This document shows positions 50,537 through 58,085 of a stretch of 64,000 nucleotides of DNA, one piece after another; the first letter of the stretch is position 1, and each line of letters begins with the position of its first letter. The translations under genes and the position numbers were made by a program. This DNA is from CAWGMT01 sp963823675 (GTDB lineage: Bacteria > Planctomycetota > Planctomycetia > Isosphaerales > Isosphaeraceae), in assembly GCA_963823675.1 (NCBI GenBank), contig CAWGMT010000012.1:310001-374000 (forward strand), in the 5' to 3' direction. The notes beneath the pieces were generated by a model that was given only the letters and a program-made list of their open reading frames with translations, searched no databases and had not been told where the DNA came from.

Positions 50537-51010
50537 TCAGGCCGAGCGGCATGGTCTCGGAGGACGGTCGATCCGCGACGACCACTGTGGATGATGGCGG
50601 CAGGATTGTGGTGAGGCGAGGAGATTACGGGTCGTTGCCGGCTGTATACCCGCGGTGAGTGCGAGTGCGGCGACCATGCCGCTCGAGGTCGGTGGTGTTG
50701 AGCTCGGCAGTCCCGGGCCTCCACAGGGAGCATCGCCGAGGCAGGGGCCGGAGAGCCGCTCGCCCTGAGGGAAAGAGCCTGGCTCAGAGTCCTCGGAACC
50801 CCCGCGAGTCGCCGAATCGCGGCCGCAGCAGCAGGACTCATGCCGGCAGCGGGAGCCGCAATTGCAGATCTGATCGTGCGCGTCGGCGGCGTAACGAGCC
50901 GACGAGAGTGACTCGGCGCAGGCGCGTTCGCCTCCAAACACCAGCGCGAGCACGAACCCGGCCAGGAAGCTCCTCTTGGTCGTTCGAGGATTGGATAGGA
51001 GGAAACGCAT
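50537..51010 (-). CDS. Secreted Cys-rich protein, family copy 2
   Basis: 157 residues. Signal peptide KRSFLAGFVLALVFGGERAC, then DAHDQICNCGSRCRHESCCC followed by G (CxCGxxCRxxSCCCG), PCLGDAPCGGPGLPSS and the C-terminal SSRIDRPPRPCRSA. Nearly the same as copy 3 at 57194-57667 and clearly related to copy 1 at 45925-46401. Sits upstream of the lipoprotein and DUF1559 genes on the same strand and just downstream of a PepSY fragment. Predicted exported metal-binding protein; not a named family. Confidence 0.78.
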   Translation of the reverse strand: MRFLLSNPRTTKRSFLAGFVLALVFGGERACAESLSSARYAADAHDQICNCGSRCRHESCCCGRDSATRGGSEDSEPGSFPQGERLSGPCLGDAPCGGPGLPSSTPPTSSGMVAALALTAGIQPATTRNLLASPQSCRHHPQWSSRIDRPPRPCRSA

Positions 51011-51058
51011 GCCGTAATGGTTCTCGCCGTAGATGAGGACGATGGCTCCGTCCCAGCG

Positions 51059-51337
51059 CTAATCCGGTTCTTGCCAATCGTGGCGATCGAACAAGCCGCT
51101 GTCAATGCTCTTGTCCCGTGTCGAATTCGGGACCTGGACGCGAGCTTCGCGCCGACTTCGATGGCGCGACGCGGGGAACTTTCGCGACTTGCGTTTTTTC
51201 CACCAGCTATGTATGCCGGTGACGAAGAGCATGGCGACGACGAGCGCGGTCACAGCGACGAGAATGCGATAGGCCAGGTAGTTGACGGGATCCGAGATCA
51301 AATGCAGCGCACGCAGCCATTCCGACGTGGGCTGCGC
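51059..51337 (-). pseudogene. C-terminal fragment of a PepSY-associated membrane protein
   Basis: TSEWLRALHLISDPVNYLAY, ILVAVTALVVAMLFVTGIHS and WWKKRKSRKF match the last helix region of PepSY-TM proteins (typical ending VTGVYIWWKKRR). A stop (51338-51340) closes the frame upstream, so about 350 residues are missing. Second PepSY relic in the neighbourhood and again next to a Cys-rich/DUF1559 module. Confidence 0.65.
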
Positions 51338-51469
51338 CTAGGTCAACGGAATCCCCTGGGTTCGGCCGCCCGTCGAGCAGGGCCAAAATGCCGTCCCGCC
51401 CAGCCGGGGCTGAGTTGTTGGCGGTGAATGGGCAGGTTTGCAGAATCGGATCGCACGACTACCGGCTTG

Positions 51470-51684
51470 CGGGCTGGAAATCTGCGTATTATGATCTGAA
51501 CATTTCGTCGATCACCGTCGGTGCCAGCAACACCATCCTCTTCGGCGAGAAAGCACAAGGAAAATTCAGCCAGACCAACAACCGCGGCGGCAACGCGTTG
51601 GACTACGGCAGGTTCGGCTTCCGGGCCGACCCCTACTCGGTCAACCCCGTACAGATCACGCTGGGGGTCAATCAAGCATCGTAG
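51470..51684 (+). pseudogene. Internally deleted relic of a DUF1559 gene
   Basis: YDLNISSITVGASNTILFGE, KAQGKFSQTNNRGGNALDYG, FGFRADPYSVNP and ITLGVNQ align with the middle and end of the DUF1559 proteins (ISSVTDGTSNTILFGERAQG, DYDQYGFWADSY, IQLGVYQ). N-terminal methylation segment and the H-x9-DG tail are gone. Plus strand, opposite to the other members near it. Confidence 0.8.
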
Positions 51685-51724
51685 ACGCGGAGCGGCGGCA
51701 TCGATCTTTATCAGGGGGTACGAC

Positions 51725-52528
51725 GTGACTTTCCGGCGTTCTTTCATGGCTTTGGTTGTCAACGCGATGGTTGTGACGACCATCGCCCACGCCCATGATC
51801 AGTTGAAGGTTTTCGCAAGCCGATCTACGCTGCCGGCAAGCGGCGGGAAGTCGACGATATTCTTGTGCGAAGGACACAGCGTTCCCGTCGACGAATTGCT
51901 CAAAGGCGAATCGATCGCGCGCTACGATCTCTTCTCGCCAGGCGGGACGAAGTCCGCGCTTCAGACCAGCGGGGTTTCGATCCAGGCAAACGTCGTCGAG
52001 TTCAAGGAGCCGGGGGTTCACACCGTTGTGGCAAGCCGAAGGCCCAGCGTTTGGACATGGGTTTGCGACGAAACGGGCGAACGCAAATTTATGCGCGGGT
52101 CGAAGCTCGATCATCGCGGAAAAAAGATCGAAACAAGCACGCGCTATTCAGAGTTCGCTAAAACGGTAGTCGTGGTCGGCAAACCAGACGAATCCGCGCT
52201 CAAGCCGGTGGGGCTGGTGGTCGAAATCATCCCCATGGACGGCCCGGCCAAGTGGCTAGCGAATAACGACATCCGGTTCCAGGTGCTAGAAGACGGCAAG
52301 CCCGTGCCGTCCGTGCCGGTGGTGGCGCGCAGCGTGGCTTTCAAGCCGGACGATGCCTGGAATTACGCGACCGACAGCAATCGGAAAGGCGAGTTTACCA
52401 TTCGCCCCGATCGGACCGGCACCTGGATCGTCGCCGTCGAATACCGGAAACTGATGCTGGACGATACGCGAAAAGAATACGACTTTGCCTGGTTTTCCAC
52501 GACCCTCACCTTCGAGGTGTCGCCGTGA
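51725..52528 (+). CDS. DUF4198 secreted protein
   Basis: 267 residues from the GTG at 51725 (GGGGG 6 nt upstream), giving the signal peptide MTFRRSFMALVVNAMVVTTI; an ATG at 51746 is the alternative. HAHDQLKVFASRSTLPASGG follows, with two beta-sandwich regions: FLCEGHSVPVDELLKG and PVGLVVEIIPMDGP / GKPVPSVPVVARS. This is the DUF4198 fold (carboxypeptidase-regulatory-like), associated in other bacteria with TonB-linked or metal transport (Ni, Co, Fe). A GTGA overlap couples it to a truncated next gene. Confidence 0.8.
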   Translation: MTFRRSFMALVVNAMVVTTIAHAHDQLKVFASRSTLPASGGKSTIFLCEGHSVPVDELLKGESIARYDLFSPGGTKSALQTSGVSIQANVVEFKEPGVHTVVASRRPSVWTWVCDETGERKFMRGSKLDHRGKKIETSTRYSEFAKTVVVVGKPDESALKPVGLVVEIIPMDGPAKWLANNDIRFQVLEDGKPVPSVPVVARSVAFKPDDAWNYATDSNRKGEFTIRPDRTGTWIVAVEYRKLMLDDTRKEYDFAWFSTTLTFEVSP

Positions 52529-52659
52529 GCCGGCTCAGGTTGTTCGTCTTGGCGGCGCCCTTGGTCTGCGCAACCGGCGGCAATGCCGCGGAACTGTTGC
52601 GGGCCGTCACCTCTTCAATGGACCGAAATTCCTGGGGCCCTGGAGGCGTCCCTCGCTAA
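52525..52659 (+). pseudogene. Truncated second gene of the DUF4198 operon (44 aa)
   Basis: Begins with the overlap GTGA at the DUF4198 stop. MSRLRLFVLAAPLVCATGGN AAEL reads as a signal peptide with an AxA-type end, after which only about 20 residues (LLRAVTSSMDRNSWGPGGVP) remain before a stop in a dispersed repeat. Looks like a secreted partner gene cut off by the repeat or by a deletion. Confidence 0.5.
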
Positions 52660-52672
52660 CGCGTCGGGTTGG
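52641..52672 (-). repeat. Dispersed intergenic repeat, copy 2
   Basis: On the minus strand reads AACCCGACGCGTTAGCGAGG and matches 10430-10460. It supplies the last codons (NPTR and stop) of the membrane TPR gene and ends the truncated DUF4198-operon partner on the other strand. Confidence 0.5.
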
Positions 52673-55600
52673 TATTGGCGTAGGCAGCATACGGCGCGGC
52701 CAACGCCACCACGTCCGCCATGAATGCTCTCTGTGCAGGACTTGTGGGTAGCCGTAATGCCGCGCGCGCGGCTTCGACGCATGCTCGCGCGTCACCGCGC
52801 TGCATGTACAGCAGGGCGAGCCCACACCAGGCTTCCGCAAGGCCCCTATCAAGCTCAAGGGCAGCGCGGTACGTTAGTTCCGCGACCGGCAAGTCGAGTG
52901 CCGCCTGGGCGCTCGTGGCAACCCGGGTGAATCGTATCGCTCGCGAAGGAGGCTCTGTCGCGCGCTCCCAGACCCGGCGCGCCTCTGCCGGACGGCCAAG
53001 GTGCAGCAAGGCCGCTGCCACGCGGTCACACGTGGCCCACGAAGGCATCACACCCTGGTTCTCGGCCGACGCGAAGATGCGGACGGCTGCCTCGGGGCGG
53101 CCCCGCGCGAGCGAATCGGTGATCGCGCGATCCAGACCGTCGCGACCCTCCCACCTGGGCAACGGCTCGCGGAAATCGTGGGCTGGCGTCGGCGCCTTGC
53201 GCGGGCCGATTTGACCGACGGTCATGTCCACCGTGCCACCGTCCAAGGTTCGGGCTCGATCGGTGTCGGTGGCGCTCGCTACCGCTTGGGCACGCTCCAG
53301 CGGTGAAGCCACGGTGCGCCTGGCGTCGTTCATCGCTCGTACCCCCAGAGTCAGAGAAAGCGCCGACACGGTGCTGATATCTCCCGGATCCAGCTCCAGC
53401 GCGCGACGGAAACAGAAGGTGGCCTGCGCCGGCAAGAGCCCTCTCGCGAGGTCCCACGGCTCGTCCGGGCCCAGCAGCGGAGCCGACGGATCAGGGGCCA
53501 TGTTCCAGCACGATGTCCCGAGTGCGCTCCAGTGGCTGGCGACGGCCGGCTCGACTGCGACCGCCTGACGAAAGCGATCAAAAGCCGCCAGCATCAGGGT
53601 GAAGTGCCGCGGTCTAATCACCCCGGCGCGAACCCGGACCGCCGACCCCAAGTTGAGCAGGGCCCTGCCCTCCGCGAGCACCTTGGGCAACGACGGCTCG
53701 GCTCGCCACCCGGCGACTTGGAAATGGCGAGCCGCGAAGTCGACGCTCGGGTACGAGGCGTCGAGCTCGCGCCGGCCGCGGGGCACGAAGACCGACGCGA
53801 CCGCGTCGTAATACACGCAGCGCCAGCCGGTATCAACCATCAGCGTGGCCTCAGCCCCGTATTCATTCTCGTGGTCGAGCAGGACGAGCGGATCGCCCAT
53901 TCGGCGCAGGTGCTCGGCCCATCCCTGGCGGCCTTGGTTGAGCATCTTCTCGACCTGGACGTAGGTCGCAAAGGTTTCGCGCGTGGGCACCTCGAGCCGA
54001 CCATCCATGAACGGCTTCCGCTCGGGACCGTTATGGAACAAGTACACGCCCGCCTGGCGGAGCGGAAAAACCAGAGCTCTCTCCGGCAACCCGGGCTGGC
54101 CCGCGAAGCGGGCCGCATCGTGTGCGTAGAACAACGGCGACTCGCCCAGGCCGAAAGTCCGCCGCACCCTGAGCCCCCGGTAGAACTGTCCAGAAATGAC
54201 TGAGCTTATCATGAGAACAACGACACCCGCGACCGCGGCCCGCGCCGCCAGGCCCGCGCCGGCGGCTCGCCGAGGCCACCGCGCGGAGAATTGTGGCGCC
54301 AGCTCTGCGGCCCATTCGCCCAGGTTCCAGGCCAGCACAAAACCGGCCGCCAGGCCGAAAAGACTCAGATTGCGAATCGCGCGAATTCCCAGAAATCCGA
54401 ACAGCGCCACGAGTATCATTCCGAACGGGCGCCCACCGGCGCGCCATGTCAGTCCAGCCGTCACGATGCCCAGGATGGCGGTCCCCACTCCGACTACGAG
54501 TGAGCCGCTCGCCGGCATGCCCAGCCACGCGGTGAGGCCGTGCTCAGAACCCAGCAGGTACGCCCGTAGCCACACGACCCAGCTCGCCACGGCCACACCG
54601 CTCACTGCCGCCAAGAGCCGCACCTCTCGGGATGCCGTTCGCAGGACGACCGCGACCAGGCCCCCGAGCGCGACCAGGCCAAACGGCGCAAGTTGCCCGA
54701 GCTCGATCATACGCAGCGACGTCCCTTGGCCCGGAAAACTCAGTACGGATGCCAGAATCAAGACGATCGCCAGACCAAAACCACCGAGGCCGACGAGCGC
54801 TCGGCCAGCGTGAACGCCAGCAGCCTGGCGATCTGCCAGCGCGGCCTCGCGCCAGACGGCCGGCACGATAAATGAGAGCGGCAACGCCCAGAGCAGGAAA
54901 CATTCCGCCCGGAAATAGCGGCTGCCCGTGGCAGCTATGCCCCGCTGGCGAACAAACTTCCTCAGATCCATGAATTCGATAATATATGACTTATACATAT
55001 CTGTGCTCGATATTACTTTGGGCAAGAGCTCGAGTGGAAACAGCGCCCCACGCAGGCCGTAGGGGTTGGCCAGGCAGGCCACGCCGACGGCCAAGGTCGC
55101 ACCGCAAATGTGAATCCACCACCAGCGCCCCGTGGCCCCGCCGCCAAACGCTGACCTCGATCGCCCGATCGGCTTCGCGAAACGGTCGATCAGATAAGCC
55201 CCCAGAATGATCGGCCCGAGAATGAAAAGTGCATGCGCGTTGGCCCAGAACACCTGAACGAGCGGCAAAACCCAGGCCAGGGCCGGCGACCGATCGGCCC
55301 GCCGCAAAACGGTCAGATAGACCGCCATGGCCAGCAGCGACAATAGCTCGGGGCGCGGGGCAAACCGATCGCTCAAAACCACCAGCGCAGGCAGCCAACA
55401 AGGCACGATCATCCAAATCGGCCACTGGCGATCGCGCGACGTCAATCCGACAAGGATCATGCAAGCCCACGCCGCCGAGGCCAGCAGGACCATGCCGGGT
55501 ACTCTGCCAAGAGCATATGATCCGACCAGCATCAATTGAAACAGCCAGTGCAAGTCGATCCATGGTCGATCAGCCGATGCGAACGTGAATGGATCGAGCA

Positions 55601-55772
55601 CCGGCACGCTGCGCTGGGACCAGATCCACCGGCCTGACCGCACGTGCCACCAGACGTCGCCGTCGCTGAGCTCCTGGCAGCCAAGCAGAAACGCGGCCGC
55701 CACCATCAGCAAGACCAGCAGGCCATCGGCTAGGCGACACGCGCGTTCAAGGGAGTCGGAGTGTGCTGACAT
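52656..55772 (-). CDS. Large polytopic membrane protein with C-terminal TPR region
   Basis: 1038 residues. Roughly the first 550 residues are membrane helices: LLVLLMVAAAFLLGCQELSD, the loop DVWWHVRSGRWIWSQRSVPV, DPFTFASADRPWIDLHWLFQ. Acidic and aromatic residues after helix 1 fit GT-C-type or uncharacterised planctomycete membrane glycosyltransferase-like proteins. The C-terminal ~400 residues contain TPR-like repeats (AQATFCFRRALELDPGDIST, PVAELTYRAALELDRGLAEA). The start at 55772 lies 2 nt after the DUF1559 stop, so it is coupled to it. The last codons come from a dispersed repeat. Function unknown. Confidence 0.75.
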   Translation of the reverse strand: MSAHSDSLERACRLADGLLVLLMVAAAFLLGCQELSDGDVWWHVRSGRWIWSQRSVPVLDPFTFASADRPWIDLHWLFQLMLVGSYALGRVPGMVLLASAAWACMILVGLTSRDRQWPIWMIVPCWLPALVVLSDRFAPRPELLSLLAMAVYLTVLRRADRSPALAWVLPLVQVFWANAHALFILGPIILGAYLIDRFAKPIGRSRSAFGGGATGRWWWIHICGATLAVGVACLANPYGLRGALFPLELLPKVISSTDMYKSYIIEFMDLRKFVRQRGIAATGSRYFRAECFLLWALPLSFIVPAVWREAALADRQAAGVHAGRALVGLGGFGLAIVLILASVLSFPGQGTSLRMIELGQLAPFGLVALGGLVAVVLRTASREVRLLAAVSGVAVASWVVWLRAYLLGSEHGLTAWLGMPASGSLVVGVGTAILGIVTAGLTWRAGGRPFGMILVALFGFLGIRAIRNLSLFGLAAGFVLAWNLGEWAAELAPQFSARWPRRAAGAGLAARAAVAGVVVLMISSVISGQFYRGLRVRRTFGLGESPLFYAHDAARFAGQPGLPERALVFPLRQAGVYLFHNGPERKPFMDGRLEVPTRETFATYVQVEKMLNQGRQGWAEHLRRMGDPLVLLDHENEYGAEATLMVDTGWRCVYYDAVASVFVPRGRRELDASYPSVDFAARHFQVAGWRAEPSLPKVLAEGRALLNLGSAVRVRAGVIRPRHFTLMLAAFDRFRQAVAVEPAVASHWSALGTSCWNMAPDPSAPLLGPDEPWDLARGLLPAQATFCFRRALELDPGDISTVSALSLTLGVRAMNDARRTVASPLERAQAVASATDTDRARTLDGGTVDMTVGQIGPRKAPTPAHDFREPLPRWEGRDGLDRAITDSLARGRPEAAVRIFASAENQGVMPSWATCDRVAAALLHLGRPAEARRVWERATEPPSRAIRFTRVATSAQAALDLPVAELTYRAALELDRGLAEAWCGLALLYMQRGDARACVEAARAALRLPTSPAQRAFMADVVALAAPYAAYANTNPTR

Positions 55773-55774
55773 CG

Positions 55775-56896
55775 TCAATACTGATCCGCGCTCACGACCT
55801 CTCCGCCGTTTCTGGTCGAGAGGTTCTGATAGACTCCAAGCTGGATCTGGGCGGAGTTCAGGGAGTACGCGCCGTTGGAGCCGAGGGTGATTCCGACGGG
55901 AAAGATCGCACCCGACGGGGCAACGGGCCAACTGTTGATGGTGTCTTTGAGGAACTTGACCGAACCGTCGGCGAAGGCGAAATTGGCACCGCCGGGATGC
56001 AAGCTCGAAGCCGCCTCAACCCAGTTGTCTGCCAACGTTCCATCGGCATAAAGCGGGCTAAGCTGAACCTTGTTGAACGGATTCATCGGGTACAGGGTGG
56101 TGAAGGCTGTGTCGAACCCATACGAGTCGGCCCAGAAGCCATACTGGTCGTAGTCGGACAAGACGCCACCCCCGCTATCGGCCTGGCTGAACTTACCCTG
56201 GGCCCTCTCGCCGAATAGGATCGTGTTGCTGGTGCCGTCTGTCACCGACGAGATGTTGTAGGAAATGTTCTCGTTGAAAATGCCGTTGACGTTCGCCTGG
56301 ATCGCCTGGAAATCCGCGTTGGCGCTGATCCCCGGGCTGTAGGTCTTAATTTTTTTTGCGTAGTTGAATGGGTCGGCGCACCAGGTGCCGTAGCACGCGG
56401 CATAGTCGGTGAATCTGACGGTGGCAGTGGCGCTCCCCCAGTCATAAGCCATTCCCCAAGGGAAGGTCAACGAGCGGCTGACGGTGCCGTCGCTCGGGCA
56501 CCAGAGGGCAGTCAGCCCTGTGGCATAGATCGTACTGTTGGCGATGGAGTACATGTTCCGGTTGAAATTCATCGCGTTGTAAAGGGCCGTTTGCTCGAAT
56601 TGTGCGAGCATCGAAACGAAAGGACTCTGTGACGTGCACCAATTGGGATAGGCGGCCACGTCGAAGTTCCACGGAACGCCGATCGGAAAACTCTGGTTGA
56701 TATCGTGGTAGTTTTGCGCGGCAAGCCCGAGTTGCTTGAGGTTGTTCACGCACTGGATGCGGCGGGCCGCCTCGCGAGCTGCTTGTACGGCCGGTAAGAG
56801 CAGCGCGATCAGAACGGCGATGATGGCGATCACGACGAGGAGCTCAATCAGCGTGAATCCTCGACCGCGGCGGGAGCGAACAGATCTGTGTTGCAT
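55775..56896 (-). CDS. DUF1559 prepilin-like protein, duplicated pair member B
   Basis: 373 residues, intact. RGFTLIELLVVIAIIAVLIA, EAARRIQCVNNLKQLGLAAQ, TSQSPFVSMLAQFEQTALYN, HPGGANFAFADGSVKFLKDT (H-x9-DG) and GGEVVSADQY. Whole-length paralogue of the 48910-50034 protein. Its stop is 2 nt before the ATG of the large membrane TPR gene, so these two are expressed together. Third occurrence of the order Cys-rich protein then DUF1559. Confidence 0.92.
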   Translation of the reverse strand: MQHRSVRSRRGRGFTLIELLVVIAIIAVLIALLLPAVQAAREAARRIQCVNNLKQLGLAAQNYHDINQSFPIGVPWNFDVAAYPNWCTSQSPFVSMLAQFEQTALYNAMNFNRNMYSIANSTIYATGLTALWCPSDGTVSRSLTFPWGMAYDWGSATATVRFTDYAACYGTWCADPFNYAKKIKTYSPGISANADFQAIQANVNGIFNENISYNISSVTDGTSNTILFGERAQGKFSQADSGGGVLSDYDQYGFWADSYGFDTAFTTLYPMNPFNKVQLSPLYADGTLADNWVEAASSLHPGGANFAFADGSVKFLKDTINSWPVAPSGAIFPVGITLGSNGAYSLNSAQIQLGVYQNLSTRNGGEVVSADQY

Positions 56897-57193
56897 GGGT
56901 CACCTGTAAGCTGGGTGAACGGATGAAAGGAAAGTCAAAGGCCGTTACGAATATCGGACTAGTAAAACGAGCGTGCCGTTATTTCTGCTGAAAATGGGTC
57001 GAACTTCTCAACGAGTTCGGTTCACTGATGCGGAGGATGGAATCATCGCGCAAAGTGACCACGCGCAGCCTTTCGGCGGCCATTTTGACATGCGACACGT
57101 CTACGACCGAGCGGGCGAATTCGGGCTCGAAGGCGCACGGAATGCCATGGCGAGCGCGCGCATCAGGATGACGAAACGAGTTGATGCCCGAGA

Positions 57194-57667
57194 TCAGGCC
57201 GAGCGGCACGGTCTCGGAGGACGGTCGATCCGCGATGACCTCAGTTGATGATGGCGGCAGGATTGTGGTGAGGCGAGGAGATTACCAGTCGTCGCGGGCT
57301 GAATACCCGCGGCGAGTGCGAGTGCGGCGTCCCTGCCGCTCGAACCCGGTTGTGTTGAGCTCGGCAGTCCCGGGTCTCCGCAGGGAGCATCGCCGAGGCA
57401 GGGGCCGGTGCGCCGCTCGCCCTGAGGGAAAGAGCCTGGCTCAGGTTCCTCGGAAACCCGGCGAGTCGCCGAATCGCGGCCGCAGCAGCAGGACTCATGC
57501 CGGCAGCGCGTGCCGCAATTGCAGATCTGATCGTGCGCGTCGGCGGCGTAAGGAGCCGACGAGAGTGACTCGGCGCAGGCGCGTTCGCCTCCAAACACTA
57601 GCGCGAGCACGAACCCGGCCAGGAAGCTCCTCTTGGTCGCTCGAGGATCCGATCGGACGAAACGCAT
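57194..57667 (-). CDS. Secreted Cys-rich protein, family copy 3
   Basis: 157 residues, close paralogue of 50537-51010. Signal peptide KRSFLAGFVLALVFGGERAC, motif ICNCGTRCRHESCCCG, PCLGDAPCGDPGLPSS, and the tail SSRIDRPPRPCRSA. Changes between the copies are scattered, and the Cys pattern is fully kept, which suggests the protein is under selection. Upstream of a DUF1559 gene on the same strand. Confidence 0.78.
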   Translation of the reverse strand: MRFVRSDPRATKRSFLAGFVLALVFGGERACAESLSSAPYAADAHDQICNCGTRCRHESCCCGRDSATRRVSEEPEPGSFPQGERRTGPCLGDAPCGDPGLPSSTQPGSSGRDAALALAAGIQPATTGNLLASPQSCRHHQLRSSRIDRPPRPCRSA

Positions 57668-58085
57668 GCCGTAATGGTTCTCACCGTTGATGCGGACGAT
57701 GGCTCCGTCCGAGCGCTGATCCCGTTCTTGCCAATGGTTGCGTTCGAATGAGCCGCTGTCAAGTGCCTTATGTCAAGCGAAACGAGCGAATCGCGGTGCG
57801 AGACACCCACCATCTGCCTGCCGTCCGTAGGAGCAGAATCCTGTGCGTCGCGCTTGGTCCACTGCCTCTGCCCCCGCAGGGTGGGTGTCCACCGCCGCAA
57901 GACCGTGGGTGTCCCTCCGCGCTTCCCGAGTGCGACCGTCGTTCCGATTGCGAACCTGTCGACGCCGCTTGCAAGTGGAGTCGCCATGACTCACCACGCC
58001 TCGCCCTCCCAGGATCACGCAAGCCCATTTAGCCGCCGTCGGAGCGGCGGGCGTGTCCGGACCACATTGCGGCCCGAATTCCCGG
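57668..58085. other. Intergenic, no gene seen
   Basis: The first ~100 nt belong to the duplicated segment; after that the sequence is unique. It holds GTGGGTGTCC-type direct repeats around 57880-57915 and a hairpin CCGCCG-TCGGAG-CGGCGG near 58034-58051 just after the 3' end of the esterase gene, which may be a weak terminator. Confidence 0.4.

Larger units (their letters stand above)
48910..51110. repeat. Segmental duplication, copy A
   Basis: This segment (DUF1559, lipoprotein, spacer, Cys-rich gene and some upstream DNA) matches 55775-57770 in order and orientation. The spacer matches are as clear as the coding ones, for example GGGTCGAACTTCTCAACAGG versus GGGTCGAACTTCTCAACGAG. Copy A keeps the lipoprotein gene; copy B lacks about 220 nt there. 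Confidence 0.85.
55775..57770. repeat. Segmental duplication, copy B
   Basis: Matches 48910-51110. The match spans the DUF1559 gene, the spacer at 56940-57190 and the Cys-rich gene, and fades out soon after GATCCCGTTCTTGCCAAT (about 57719-57736). The lipoprotein gene of copy A is absent here: sequence passes from the DUF1559 leader (TTATTTCTGCTGA) straight to AATGGGTCGAACTTCTC. Confidence 0.85.
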
